Positions 1-11,551 are shown, counted from the stretch's first letter. The stretch is 64,000 nt of DNA from Streptomyces chartreusis (GCF_008704715.1 NZ_CP023689.1:5208001-5272000), one strand, 5' to 3'. Translations and numbers: made by a program. The notes: a model not told the origin generated them from the sequence alone.

Positions 1-2663
<2,663 letters not shown>

Positions 2664-2751
2664 AGTTGCTCGCGTCCACTGTGTTGGTTCTGAAACCACG
2701 AACAGCCCCGTATGGCCACATACGGTGCGGCAAGTTCGACAGTTTCATAGT

Positions 2752-2870
2752 GTTTCGGTGGTTATAGCGTGAGGGAAACGCCCGGTTACATTCCGAACCC
2801 GGAAGCTAAGCCTTACAGCGCCGATGGTACTGCAGGGGGGACCCTGTGGGAGAGTAGGACGCCGCCGAAC
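2752..2870 (+). rRNA. rrf: 5S ribosomal RNA
   Basis: A 119-base 5S rRNA begins GTTTCGGTGG and ends CGCCGCCGAAC, so its two ends pair to form helix I. The conserved CCGAACCCGGAAGCTAAG loop follows in the middle. It lies about 88 bases after the 23S gene in the same orientation, the usual actinobacterial order 16S-23S-5S. Confidence 0.97.
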
Positions 2871-2878
2871 AAAATTTG

Positions 2879-2920
2879 AAAAAGGCCCACACCTAAACAG
2901 GTGTGGGCCTTTTTGTTTTT
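2879..2920 (+). terminator. Intrinsic terminator of the rRNA operon
   Basis: An 11-bp perfect stem (GGCCCACACCT / AGGTGTGGGCC, 2884-2894 and 2899-2909) with a 4-base loop is flanked by A5 and T5GT5. It is a textbook rho-independent terminator directly after 5S, and unusually T-rich for this genome. Confidence 0.95.
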
Positions 2921-2937
2921 CCGTTAGCTTGAGTCGT

Positions 2938-3483
2938 ATGAACTACGTCATCCGATCCATCCGTGCAGACGAGTGGCCGGCCGTCAAGGAGTTGCGGCTC
3001 GCGGCGCTCCAGGACCCGGTTGCCCATATCGCCTTCCTGGAGACGCACGAGGAAGCTCTCGCTCGGCCCGACTCCTTCTGGATGGACCGGGCGGCCGGGG
3101 GCTGTGAGGGTGCCGTCGGGGCGCAGCAGATCATCGTGGAGGCGCCGGACGGGCGTTGGGCCGGGACGTTGACCGTGCTGATCGAGGAGCCGGGCACGAC
3201 CGACTGGGCCGGGAATCCCGTGGAGCGGATGCAGGGGCATGTCGTCGGGGTGTTCGTGCGGCCCGAGGAGCGGGGCAGCGGGCTTACCGAGGTGCTGTTC
3301 GATGCCGGCCTGGAGTGGGCCTGGGGACGCGGCGCCGAGCGGACGCGGCTCATCGTGCACGAGGACAACGGGCGGGCCCAGCGCTTCTACCGGCGGGTCG
3401 GGTTCGTACCGAGCGGGCTTCTCGTGCCGTTGTCCGGGAGCCCGGACGAGAAGGAGCTGGAGTTCGTCCTGGAGCGGCCTTAG
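2938..3483 (+). CDS. GNAT-family N-acetyltransferase
   Basis: A 181-residue protein with a GNAT fold: N-terminal helix, then the acetyl-CoA-binding strand and loop (VVGVFVRPEERGSGLT, about residues 100-116), and the C-terminal block RAQRFYRRVGFVPSG typical of the family. The acyl acceptor cannot be told from sequence. I start at ATG 2938 because the family alignment begins at MNYVIR. The reading frame stays open upstream into the 5S terminator but that part is not protein-like. There is no ribosome-binding site. A TAGCTT hexamer (2925-2930) ends 7 bases before the ATG, which suggests a leaderless transcript starting just after the rRNA terminator. Confidence 0.88.
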   Translation: MNYVIRSIRADEWPAVKELRLAALQDPVAHIAFLETHEEALARPDSFWMDRAAGGCEGAVGAQQIIVEAPDGRWAGTLTVLIEEPGTTDWAGNPVERMQGHVVGVFVRPEERGSGLTEVLFDAGLEWAWGRGAERTRLIVHEDNGRAQRFYRRVGFVPSGLLVPLSGSPDEKELEFVLERP

Positions 3484-3529
3484 CGGAACACAGCGGCCGT
3501 AGGGGCGTCCCTGTGTCTCTCCGGCCGTG

Positions 3530-5086
3530 TCAGACCGGGAGTTCGTCGTGTGGCCAGCGGGAGCGGGCCTGTTCGCGGGACCGGAGCAGGGCCAGGGTCG
3601 GCATGCCCCGGTCCGCTCCGGTGGCCAGCAGCTCCGGCAACTGGGGAAGCGGAGCCACGGCGGCGACGTCGTCCAGGACGAGCGTCATTGGTGGGTCGAG
3701 GCGACCGGAGGATGACCGTTCGGCCATGCGCCGGCCGCGCTCGACCACGCTTGCGGCAAGGGCCGTCAGGAGCGGCATGGCGCCGGGGTTGGTTCGGGGG
3801 TCCTCGATGGATTCACCCACCACATAAAGCGTGCCCCCTTCATCGACGAAGGAATCCAAGGTGAGCGCATCAGTTCGGTTAGGAGTGCAGGACTCCCGGA
3901 TGTTGACCATGGAGAGGGAGGCGAGCGCTCTGGTGGTCAACTGCTGCGCCATGTCCCGGCGTTCGGGGTGGGCCGTGAGGGCGGCTTCGAGTTCGCCGGC
4001 CGAGCCCGGGGCCGCCTTGGGGTTCGTGCGCAGGATGCGTACGGCGTCCTGGATCTGGGTGCCCTGGGACCAGCGGTGGACGTGGCGGATGGTGCGGCCG
4101 TCGACCGCGGCGGCGTGGAGGTAGCTGCGCAGGAGTGTCTCGGCCGTGTCGCTCACCGCCTGATCGAGGCGGGAGGTCGGGCGGACCGGGGTCAGGAGAG
4201 CGGCCGCTCTCGCGATCGCCGTCTGCTTGTCCTCGCAGCCTGCCGTGGGGGTCCAGTGGAGGCGGGCCGGGGTGTCGCAGAGGTGGGTGGGGTCGTAGAG
4301 GAGGACCGGGCCGAGCTTGCCGCGGGCGTCCTTCGTGTCCTGCCAGAGCGCCGGGTTCGAGGTGACGACGAGAGCGGGGCCCTCGGCGTCGCGTACCGCC
4401 TGCGTGGCGGTCGTCTGGCGGGCCTCCCTCGGGGCTACGAGGATCTTCTCGCGTCCGCCGACCCGTGGTGCGGCGAGCAAGGGGGCGGGCTGGGGTGTTG
4501 CGGGCGGTGCTTCCTCGCTGATGGGGAGGTGCTCGACCGGCCTCGGTGACGGGGTGTCGGGGCGGGTCTCCAGCGGGGGGTTCTCGATGTGCCGGGCTGC
4601 CGTCGGCTCGGACTCCGGGTCCGGCTCTCTGCGCGGTGCCGGGACCTCGGCCCGGACCGGTGCGGGCGGCGGCGCCGGTTCGTTCCCGGGCGCCGCCTTT
4701 CCCGCGCGCCGTCCCGCCCTGACCGCCCGCCAGCGGGCCACCGTCCCCAGCACGAACACCGTGAGCACGACCAGGATCATCAGCTGGCCGATGAACAGGC
4801 CCCAGAACAGGCCGTATCCGGAGAGCTGACCGGCCGGGGTGTCGGGCCAGGCGCCGGGGATGTCGTGCGGCTCGGCGATCAGGGAGCGCATCGCGAGCGG
4901 TGTGCGGGTGAAGGTGACTCCGGACGGCCAGGCGCCGTTGGCGAACCAGCCCGCCAGGCCCGTCGCCGTCCAGACCAGCAGCGTTATGCCGAGAAGGAAA
5001 GCGAGTATGCCGATCAGGAGGCCGTCGGGGATGCCTCCCTGGCCGTCCCGGTGCTGTCTGCCGTCGCGGCGGTCGTCCGGTCTCAC
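3530..5086 (-). CDS. VirD4/TraG-like coupling-protein homologue with degenerate P-loop
   Basis: A 518-residue membrane protein with a GTG start preceded by GGGGGA. Two membrane segments (about 22-46 and 92-116) are followed by a long Pro/Glu linker (130-205) and a cytoplasmic domain organised like a TraG/VirD4 coupling ATPase. A Walker-B-like strand LVLDD lies at 469-473, followed by a PELLATGADRGMPTLAL block. Where Walker A should be (about 217-230) the sequence is APREARQTTATQ, lacking GxxxxGK[ST], so ATP binding is doubtful. The protein also stops soon after the Walker-B region. It is the last gene of the leftward secretion-like run, 9 bp after its neighbour. Identification as a T4CP relative rests on architecture and context. 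Confidence 0.7.
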   Translation of the reverse strand: MRPDDRRDGRQHRDGQGGIPDGLLIGILAFLLGITLLVWTATGLAGWFANGAWPSGVTFTRTPLAMRSLIAEPHDIPGAWPDTPAGQLSGYGLFWGLFIGQLMILVVLTVFVLGTVARWRAVRAGRRAGKAAPGNEPAPPPAPVRAEVPAPRREPDPESEPTAARHIENPPLETRPDTPSPRPVEHLPISEEAPPATPQPAPLLAAPRVGGREKILVAPREARQTTATQAVRDAEGPALVVTSNPALWQDTKDARGKLGPVLLYDPTHLCDTPARLHWTPTAGCEDKQTAIARAAALLTPVRPTSRLDQAVSDTAETLLRSYLHAAAVDGRTIRHVHRWSQGTQIQDAVRILRTNPKAAPGSAGELEAALTAHPERRDMAQQLTTRALASLSMVNIRESCTPNRTDALTLDSFVDEGGTLYVVGESIEDPRTNPGAMPLLTALAASVVERGRRMAERSSSGRLDPPMTLVLDDVAAVAPLPQLPELLATGADRGMPTLALLRSREQARSRWPHDELPV

Positions 5087-5095
5087 GCGGTCCCC

Positions 5096-6505
5096 CTACG
5101 CCACCGTCGATTCGGAGTCGCCCAGGTGTTGCTCCACGAACGCAGCCGCCCGCTCCTCGGCCTCCAGCTCCGCGGCGCGCAGGGCGTCGTCGGTGAGGTC
5201 GCTGGACGACTCGGTCATCGCGCGGTCGGTGAAGACGAGGGGGCGTTCGGTCTCGGTGACCAGGTGTTTGACGACCTGGACATTGCCGTTGACGTCCCAC
5301 ACGGCGATGCCCGGGGTGAGGGACGGGATGATCTCCACGGCCCAGCGCGGCAGGCCCAGTACGCGGCCCGTCGACCTCGCCTCGTCGGCCTTCTGGGCGT
5401 AGATCGTCCTGGTCGAGGCCATCTTCAGGATCGCGGCGGCTTCCTTCGCCGCGGCGCCGTCGACGACGTCGGACAGGTGGTGGACGACGGCCACGAAGGA
5501 CAGGCCGAGGCGGCGGCCGAACTTCAGCAGACGCTGGAAGAGCTGGGCCACGAACGGGCTGTTGATGATGTGCCAGGCCTCCTCGACCAGGAAGATGCGC
5601 TTCTTCCGGTCGGGGCGGATCCAGGTGTGTTCCAGCCATACGCCGACGATCGCCATCAGGATCGGCATGGCGATGGAGTTGCGGTCGATGTGGGACAAAT
5701 CGAACACGATGAGGGGCGCGTCCAGGTCGATGCCGACCGTCGTGGGGCCGTCGAACATGCCCCTCAGGTCACCGTCGACGAGACGGTCCAGCACCAGCGC
5801 CACGTCCAGGCCCCACGCCCGTACGTCGTCTATGGCGACGTTCATCGCCTCCGCCGACTCCGGCTCGGGGTGCCGTAGCTGCTCGACGATGTCGGTCAGG
5901 ACCGGCTGGCGTTCCACGATGGTCTCGTTGACGTAGGCGTGCGCGACCTTGAGCGCGAACCCGGAGCGCTCGTCGAGGCCGTGGCCCATCGCGACCTCGA
6001 TGATCGTGCGGAGCAGCGCGAGCTGGCCCGTCGTGGTGATCGCCGGGTCCAGGGGGTTGAGGCGGATGCCCTGGTCGAGCGCGGCCATCGCGTCGAGCCG
6101 GATCGGCGTTATACCCAGCTCCTGCGCGATGAGGTTCCACTCGCCGGCGCCGTCCTCGCCCTGGGCGTCCAGGACGACGACCTGGCGGTCGCGGAAGCGG
6201 AGCTGGCGCAGGACGTACGTCTTCTCCAGGGCCGACTTGCCGTTGCCGGACTCGCCGAGGACCAGCCAGTGGGGGGCGGGGAGCTGCTGGCCGTAGAGCT
6301 GGAAGGGGTCGTAGATGTAGCCCTTCCCGGAGTACACCTCGCGGCCGATGATGACGCCCGAGTCGCCGAGGCCGGGGGCGGCGGTCGGGAGGTAGACCGC
6401 CTGCGCCTGGCCCGTGGACGTGCGCACCGGAAGCCGGGTCGTCTCGACCTTCCCGAAGAGGAAGGACGTGAAGGCGTCGGTGAGGACGGACAGCGGGTCC
6501 CGCAT
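5096..6505 (-). CDS. VirB4-like secretion ATPase (P-loop domain protein)
   Basis: A 469-residue soluble ATPase. Walker A is GESGNGKS at residues 84-91 and Walker B is IFLVEEAWH from 304, followed by the FGRRLGLSFVAVVHHLSD segment of VirB4/TraC/TrbE-type ATPases that power type IV secretion. It lacks the usual N-terminal half of VirB4, and the preceding gene may supply it. ATG start with GGAGG overlapping the upstream stop. The 6-bp spacing shows co-translation with 6512-8071. Annotation pipelines often label relatives as conjugal-transfer or type VI secretion ATP-binding proteins. The VirB4 assignment comes from the motifs and neighbours. Confidence 0.88.
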   Translation of the reverse strand: MRDPLSVLTDAFTSFLFGKVETTRLPVRTSTGQAQAVYLPTAAPGLGDSGVIIGREVYSGKGYIYDPFQLYGQQLPAPHWLVLGESGNGKSALEKTYVLRQLRFRDRQVVVLDAQGEDGAGEWNLIAQELGITPIRLDAMAALDQGIRLNPLDPAITTTGQLALLRTIIEVAMGHGLDERSGFALKVAHAYVNETIVERQPVLTDIVEQLRHPEPESAEAMNVAIDDVRAWGLDVALVLDRLVDGDLRGMFDGPTTVGIDLDAPLIVFDLSHIDRNSIAMPILMAIVGVWLEHTWIRPDRKKRIFLVEEAWHIINSPFVAQLFQRLLKFGRRLGLSFVAVVHHLSDVVDGAAAKEAAAILKMASTRTIYAQKADEARSTGRVLGLPRWAVEIIPSLTPGIAVWDVNGNVQVVKHLVTETERPLVFTDRAMTESSSDLTDDALRAAELEAEERAAAFVEQHLGDSESTVA

Positions 6506-6511
6506 CAGGTC

Positions 6512-8071
6512 CTACCTCCGAATGCCGGTGGCGAAGGGGAGTGTGTTGACGAATGCCCGGTGGTGCTCGCGGTCGCACCATTCCAGCTTCAGATACGACT
6601 TTCCGGCGGACGCCCGGATGGTCCGCTTGTCGCGTGCGAGGGACTCGGGGGAGCGGGAGGAGACGGTGATGTAGCCGACCAGGTTGACGCCGGCGGCGCC
6701 GCTCGCGAGGTCCTCGCCGCGCTGGTCGAGGCGGGTGTGGGCGGCGACGTCGCGGGGGTCGACGGTGCGGTTCATCTTGGCGGCGCGGCTCGCCTCCGCC
6801 TCGTCGTTGGTCTTCTCGGTCAGCATGCGCTCGATGGCGATCTCGGTGGGTTCGAGGTCCATCGTGACGGCGACCGTGCGGATGACGTCCGGGGTGTGTA
6901 CGAGCAGGGGCGCCAGGAAGTTGACGCCCACCGGGGTCATCGGCCACTCCTTCACCCAGGCCGTGGCGTGGCACCAGGGGGCGCGGGTGGAGGACTCGCG
7001 CGTCTTCGCCTGGAGGAACGTCGGCTCCATCGCGTCCAGCTCGGCCGGCCAGGCATTGCGCTTCGTCATCGCCTGGATGTGGTCGATCGGGTGGTCCGGG
7101 TCGTACATGGAGTGGATGAGGGAGGCGAGGCGGCCCTGGCCGAGCGGCTGCCGTACGCGGATGTCCGCCTCCTGGAGGCGGGAGCAGATGTCGGTCAGCT
7201 CACGTGCCATGACGACCGCGAGGCCCGCGTCCCGGTCGACCTTGCCGCCGCCGTGCGGGCGGGACGCGCGGGCCATCGCCAGGGCCTCGGCGGCCAGTTC
7301 GCGGTTGAAGTGCATGCAGGCGACGAGGTAGGCGCGGTGCTGCTCGCTGCTCGTCGACACCATGGACTGGAGCTGGTCGTAGGACTGCTGGAGCCAGGCC
7401 GGGGAGCGCTCGTCGCCGCGTACGGCGACGTCCTTGGCGTGGGCGTCCGGGTCGGCCGGGAGGGTGCGGGCGAGCATCTGGATACGGGTGACGAAGCCGT
7501 CCCCGTTGGCGACGTGCTTCAGCAGGGTGCCGAAGCGGTCGACGAGGGCCTCCTGGTCCTCGGAGTCGCGCAGGCCGACGCCCGGGCCCTCGATCTCGAT
7601 GGCCGCGGTGACCGTGCGGCGGTCGGCGTGCAGCAGTACGGCGATCTCGTCGGGCCCGAACGGGGCGGCCAGCCAGGTGATGCGGCCGATGCCCGGCGGT
7701 GGACCGACCTCGACCTCACGGCCGTCGACGCGGGTGCCGGCCTCGATCGCGCCGGAGCGGTAGGCGGTGCCCCGGCGCAGGCTGCGCTTGTAGCTGCGGT
7801 TGATCTCGAACCACTTGTAGAAGGTCCGGTGCTTGTACGGCACGTAGACCGCGGCCAGCGCGAGCAGCGGGAAGCCGGTCAGCAGCACGATGCGCAGGGA
7901 CAGGACGGGGACGAGGAGTCCGCACATCATGCCGAGGAACGCGCCGACGATGATCAGCGCGATCTCGCCGGTCTCCCGGTTGCGTCCGACGACGGCGTTC
8001 GGCCGGGCTCGGCCGATCAGATATGTACGGCGGGGCGTGACCGAATGGGACACGTGGGACTGCGTCGTCAA
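6512..8071 (-). CDS. SCO6880-like membrane protein, possible VirB3/VirB4-N equivalent
   Basis: A 519-residue protein with a short basic N-terminus, two adjacent membrane segments (about 37-56 and 60-77) and a large cytoplasmic region without a P-loop. It belongs to the actinobacterial family often called SCO6880, usually found beside VirB4-like ATPases. The start is TTG, overlapping the TGA stop of the upstream gene in TTGA, with AGGAGGTGA upstream. Two hydrophobic segments followed by a VirB4-N-sized domain suggest a VirB3 plus VirB4 N-terminal unit split from the ATPase domain encoded next (inference). Confidence 0.75.
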   Translation of the reverse strand: MTTQSHVSHSVTPRRTYLIGRARPNAVVGRNRETGEIALIIVGAFLGMMCGLLVPVLSLRIVLLTGFPLLALAAVYVPYKHRTFYKWFEINRSYKRSLRRGTAYRSGAIEAGTRVDGREVEVGPPPGIGRITWLAAPFGPDEIAVLLHADRRTVTAAIEIEGPGVGLRDSEDQEALVDRFGTLLKHVANGDGFVTRIQMLARTLPADPDAHAKDVAVRGDERSPAWLQQSYDQLQSMVSTSSEQHRAYLVACMHFNRELAAEALAMARASRPHGGGKVDRDAGLAVVMARELTDICSRLQEADIRVRQPLGQGRLASLIHSMYDPDHPIDHIQAMTKRNAWPAELDAMEPTFLQAKTRESSTRAPWCHATAWVKEWPMTPVGVNFLAPLLVHTPDVIRTVAVTMDLEPTEIAIERMLTEKTNDEAEASRAAKMNRTVDPRDVAAHTRLDQRGEDLASGAAGVNLVGYITVSSRSPESLARDKRTIRASAGKSYLKLEWCDREHHRAFVNTLPFATGIRR

Positions 8072-9390
8072 CGCCCGTCACCTCCTGAACGATTGCTGTT
8101 GCGGGTGTTACTGGCGTGCGGGGTGTTCACCGGGCTGCTCGAGCGGGGTGCGGGTGCGGCGGAGGGGACAGATCCGCCGCCTCCGTTCGAGGAGCGCGAG
8201 CTGTGCGCGGCGACGCCGCCGGAGGCGGGGTTCGAGGGGCGGGCGGCGCCGGACGCGCCGCCGCCGTTGTTGTCCGCGCGGGAGCTGTGGGTCTTGATGC
8301 CCTGGGCGACGAGGGTCGCCGGGGAGCTGATCACGGCGGCGGCCTTGCCCTCGGCGCCGCTCATGATGCGGTTGTTGCGGCCGCCGGCGATCTCGTCGCC
8401 GAAGCCCGGGACGAAGCGGTAGATCATCGCGCTGGCGAAGATGGCGAGCAGGATGATCGCGAGGCCGGAGACCACGGCAGAGAAGGCGCCGGGGCCGTCG
8501 TCGGCGGAGAGTGCGCCGGCCAGGCCGAGCACGATGACGATGACCGGCTTGACCAGGATGACAGCGATCATGATGCCGGCCCAGCGGCGGACGTGGCCCC
8601 AGAGGTTCTTGTCGACCAGGCCGGCGTAGACGACGGTGCCGAGGAGAGCGCCGACGTAGAGCAGGGCGGCGCGGATGACGAGCTCCAGCCAGAGGACGCC
8701 GGCGGCGAGGATGCTCACCAGGGAGACGACGATCAGCATGATCGGGCCGCCGCCGATGTCCTCGCCCTTCTCCAGGGCGCCGGAGAAGGTGCCGAAGAAG
8801 GTGTCGGTCTGGTCGCCGGTCGTTTTCGCGAGGACGTCCGTGACGCCGTCGGTCGCCGATACGACGGTGTAGAGGATCAGGGGGGTGAACGCGGACGCCA
8901 GCACGGTCAGCCAGAGGAAGCCGACGGCTTCGCTGATGGCGGTGGTGAGGGGGACGCCGCGCACGGCTCGCTTGGCCACGGCCAGCAGCCAGATGAGGAG
9001 CGTGAGGATCGTGGACGCGGCGAAGACGACCGCGTACTGCTGGAGGAACTTGGTGTTCGTGAAGTCGACGTTCGCGGTCTCCTGCACGGCTTCGCTGAGC
9101 TGCTTGACGGTCCAGGAGGCGGCGTCGGCACAGCCCTTGGCGAGGGAGGAGAGGGGGTCGAGGGTGGAGGTGGGGTCGGTGAGGGAGCGACCGCTGCCGC
9201 CGCCGGAGCCGCCGTTGTCCTCCTGGCAGTACTGCTTGGCGGGACCGATGAGAAGGTCACAAGGGTCGTCGCTCGTGGTGGGTGTCGGCGTGGGGGCCGC
9301 ATAGGCGCGGGTGGCCAGCAGCACGGCACCGGTCTGTACAGCGGTGACCAGGGCCGTGAGCTTCAGTACGCGACGCGGGCTACCGGGCAT
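8068..9390 (-). CDS. Polytopic secretion-channel protein (VirB6/TrbL-like)
   Basis: A 440-residue protein with a signal-like N-terminus (1-31, ending RAYAAPTP) and an exported segment containing two Cys (DDPCDLL, QYCQED). About six membrane segments follow, then a flexible Gly/Ser/Asn-rich tail of about 90 residues. This is the size and topology of VirB6/TrbL inner-membrane channel proteins. ATG 9390 is chosen because GGAGGG lies 8 bases upstream and it overlaps the upstream gene's end by 11 bp. The longer open frame has no ribosome-binding site. It overlaps the next gene by 4 bp. Confidence 0.75.
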   Translation of the reverse strand: MPGSPRRVLKLTALVTAVQTGAVLLATRAYAAPTPTPTTSDDPCDLLIGPAKQYCQEDNGGSGGGSGRSLTDPTSTLDPLSSLAKGCADAASWTVKQLSEAVQETANVDFTNTKFLQQYAVVFAASTILTLLIWLLAVAKRAVRGVPLTTAISEAVGFLWLTVLASAFTPLILYTVVSATDGVTDVLAKTTGDQTDTFFGTFSGALEKGEDIGGGPIMLIVVSLVSILAAGVLWLELVIRAALLYVGALLGTVVYAGLVDKNLWGHVRRWAGIMIAVILVKPVIVIVLGLAGALSADDGPGAFSAVVSGLAIILLAIFASAMIYRFVPGFGDEIAGGRNNRIMSGAEGKAAAVISSPATLVAQGIKTHSSRADNNGGGASGAARPSNPASGGVAAHSSRSSNGGGGSVPSAAPAPRSSSPVNTPHASNTRNSNRSGGDGR

Positions 9391-10210
9391 ACGTGAACCC
9401 TCCGTACTCCTCGATGGCCTTGCTGATCTCGTCCGAGCTGGCGGCTCTGTCGTCACCGGGCACCGGCGCCGGGCCGTCCTTCTGCGTGTCCGCGGTGATC
9501 TTCCAGTCCCCGTTGACCCATTGCAGGTCGAAGGTCCAGGTCTTCCAGGTGGAGCTCACGGGGTCGGTCGAGCCCTGGCCCGACATGCCGATGAGGCCCA
9601 TGTACCAGACCGAGACCTTTGCGCGGCTCTGGCTGTACTGATCGACGGTGGTGCCGACGGGCACAGTGCGCGAGACGAACGTGCTGCCCTCGGGGGCGTT
9701 GCCATCTGCGTCCAGGCCGAGCTTGCTGAGGAAGTCCGCCGTGTATGCCTGGTCCATCGCGCCCTGGAGCTTCGTAGCTGCGGTGGCCGTGTAGATGGTG
9801 TCGACGATGCCGTGCCGGCTCTCCTTGTTGAACATGCCGGTCGAGCCCAGCGTCACCGCATAGTTGGCCGCCGCGCTCTGTGCCCCCTGTTCGTCTCGGG
9901 CGAAGCCGCCCGGGATGCCTGCTGACTTGCCGTCGACCGGGCGGGTGCCCGAGGCCGCTGTCGTTGAGGAATTCGGCTGGTTTTCGTCCCCGTTCGGGGA
10001 AGCGGAGTCGTCTCCTCCACGGTTCGCGAAGGCGATCGCCGCGATGAGGAGGACCACCACGCCGACGACGGTGACCAGACTCCGGGACGACGAACGGCCG
10101 CCCCGCCGCGCACCCCCGTACACGTCACCGCTGCTCTCGGGCAGCCGCGTGCGGGTCTGACCGGTGCCTCCGTAGCCGCCGGAGGTCTCCCGCTCGTCTC
10201 CGAGACTCAT
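9380..10210 (-). CDS. VirB8-like bitopic membrane protein
   Basis: A 276-residue protein with a Gly/Arg-rich cytoplasmic tail (1-43), one membrane segment (about 44-62), a low-complexity Ser/Asn linker, then an extracytoplasmic domain of about 170 residues. The FDLQWVNGDWKIT block resembles the NTF2-like fold of VirB8/TcpC proteins. VirB8-like proteins assemble the core of conjugative channels. Start ATG 10210 with a GAGGGGG purine run upstream. The open frame continues 36 codons further upstream without support. Overlaps 8068-9390 by 11 bp. Confidence 0.7.
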   Translation of the reverse strand: MSLGDERETSGGYGGTGQTRTRLPESSGDVYGGARRGGRSSSRSLVTVVGVVVLLIAAIAFANRGGDDSASPNGDENQPNSSTTAASGTRPVDGKSAGIPGGFARDEQGAQSAAANYAVTLGSTGMFNKESRHGIVDTIYTATAATKLQGAMDQAYTADFLSKLGLDADGNAPEGSTFVSRTVPVGTTVDQYSQSRAKVSVWYMGLIGMSGQGSTDPVSSTWKTWTFDLQWVNGDWKITADTQKDGPAPVPGDDRAASSDEISKAIEEYGGFTYAR

Positions 10211-10408
10211 GCCGCGTACGCCCCCTCGACGTCGGACAGATACACGTTGGAGTACGACGGTAGCCGTGCTGGTTCCCGCATGGGCGCGGTGTGGTGACTC
10301 GACATCAGGGAAACGCAACCTCAGCCGGTGGGCACGACGGGTGGGTGGGGGACTAGGGGGACCGGGCGTGCCCGGAGCGGACGGAGGGGGTCGGGGGTGC
10401 CGGGGCGG

Positions 10409-10717
10409 CTAGACCGCCATGCCGTACACGATGGTGAACAGCGTGCCCAGTGAGCCGATGATGAAGACGCCGGTGAGACCGGCGACGATCAGCCCCTTGC
10501 CCTGCTCGGCGCTGAAGGTGTCGCGCAACGCCGTGGCGCCGATGCGCTGTTTGGCCGCCCCCCAGATGGCGATACCGAGGCAGATCAGGATGGCGACCGC
10601 CATGACGACCTGGATCATGGTCTTCGCTTCGTTCCCCAGTGCCCCGAAGGGGCCCCAGTCAGGGGCGATCCCGCCGATGATGGTGTTGATATCGCCCTTG
10701 TCGGCTGCAAAGAGCAT
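10409..10717 (-). CDS. Small two-TM protein, VirB2/pilin-like
   Basis: A 102-residue protein with a short exported N-terminus and two membrane segments (about 33-54 and 75-99) separated by a basic loop with KQR. This resembles VirB2/TrbC-type channel subunits. It is the first gene of the leftward secretion-like run and 198 bp upstream of the VirB8-like gene. Start choice: ATG 10717 places the AGGGG box about 11 bases upstream. GTG 10726 would add MTY but leaves only 2 bases. The pilin role is inferred from size, topology and position only. Confidence 0.68.
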   Translation of the reverse strand: MLFAADKGDINTIIGGIAPDWGPFGALGNEAKTMIQVVMAVAILICLGIAIWGAAKQRIGATALRDTFSAEQGKGLIVAGLTGVFIIGSLGTLFTIVYGMAV

Positions 10718-10726
10718 GTAAGTCAC

Positions 10727-11080
10727 CGCCCCTGTTGGGTAGTTCCGCAGTCCCCTGCGGTGCGCAGAGGTCAGGCATCATTCTCGCCGACAATGCTGCC
10801 GTCGTATGTCGACTTGCCGTCATTGATGGGCGGGATTCGTACGAATACCTCGCACGGTCACTCTGTGTATCACGGCAGGTCACGCCGGGCAACGAGGCCT
10901 GAGCGGAACCTGTCGTGTGGCTCTGTCGTTAGCCCTCTTCACGCCGGGTGCCGTTTCTGGCGGCCGGCCGGGTGAGTTGTCGTGCCGATGTTCTGCGGGT
11001 GAAGGCTATCCCGGGACGGTGGACCGGGTGTCCCTGGGTCGGTGTCGCGGCTCGGGCGGGGCACGGATGGTGACGGAGCG
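10727..11080. promoter_or_regulatory. Intergenic region upstream of the secretion-like run, with 12-bp palindrome
   Basis: 354 bp between the first secretion-like gene and the OhrR-like gene, with no credible ORF. It contains the perfect palindrome ATTCGTACGAAT (10835-10846), a possible operator for the leftward genes. On the minus strand a GATACACAG element about 25 bases upstream of the palindrome could act as a -10. No terminator was recognised for the leftward gene 11081-11551, which runs toward this region. Confidence 0.4.
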
Positions 11081-11551
11081 TCAGCGGGGGCGGTCCTCGG
11101 TGACGTTCGTCGTGATCAGCCGCAGCAGCTGCTTGGCCAGGGCGTCCTGTTCCGGCGTCAGTCCCATGGCGTCACCGATGGCGAGCGGCACGGTCGTCGC
11201 GCGGTCGTGGAGCTCGGCGCCGGCCTCGGTGAGGCGGATGGCGACCGAGCGTTCGTCGTCCCGGCGGCGTTCGCGGCGCAGCAGGCCGCCCGCCTCCAGG
11301 CGCTTGAGCAGGGGCGACAGCGTGCTGGACTCCAGCTGGAGGGACGTACCCAGGTCCCGTACGGAGATCGAGTCCCGCTCCCAGAGGACGAGCATGACCA
11401 GGTACTGCGGGTAGGTCAGGCCGAGTTCGTCGAGCAGGGGGCGGTAGCGCGCGGTCACTGCGCGGGAGGCGGCGTAGAGCGCGAAGCAGAGCTGGTCGTC
11501 CAGGCGGAGGGAGCCGGTGGGGGGTGGTGGCGGCTCGGCGGGTCGGCTCAT
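11081..11551 (-). CDS. MarR-family regulator, OhrR type
   Basis: A 156-residue winged-helix regulator. The N-terminal block LDDQLCFALYAASRAVTARY closely follows the OhrR signature, with the redox-sensing Cys at 22 and Tyr at 26. The recognition region SSTLSPLLKRLEAGGLLRR is followed by the wing sequence RDDERSV. OhrR proteins repress a detoxifying gene until organic hydroperoxides oxidise that Cys. Here no ohr gene is adjacent. The divergent partner is an esterase/lipase-like hydrolase (11765-12730). ATG with GGAG 7 bases upstream. OhrR-like sensing is inferred from the conserved Cys. Confidence 0.88.
   Translation of the reverse strand: MSRPAEPPPPPTGSLRLDDQLCFALYAASRAVTARYRPLLDELGLTYPQYLVMLVLWERDSISVRDLGTSLQLESSTLSPLLKRLEAGGLLRRERRRDDERSVAIRLTEAGAELHDRATTVPLAIGDAMGLTPEQDALAKQLLRLITTNVTEDRPR

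Noticed and set aside
3530..10717. Integrative conjugative element or plasmid remnant
   Set aside because: No integrase, relaxase, replication gene, att repeat or composition break is visible. Flanks are an rRNA operon and core genes.
10760..10975. 71-codon plus-strand frame upstream of the OhrR-like gene
   Set aside because: No ribosome-binding site, unlikely composition, and it overlaps the promoter region with the palindrome.
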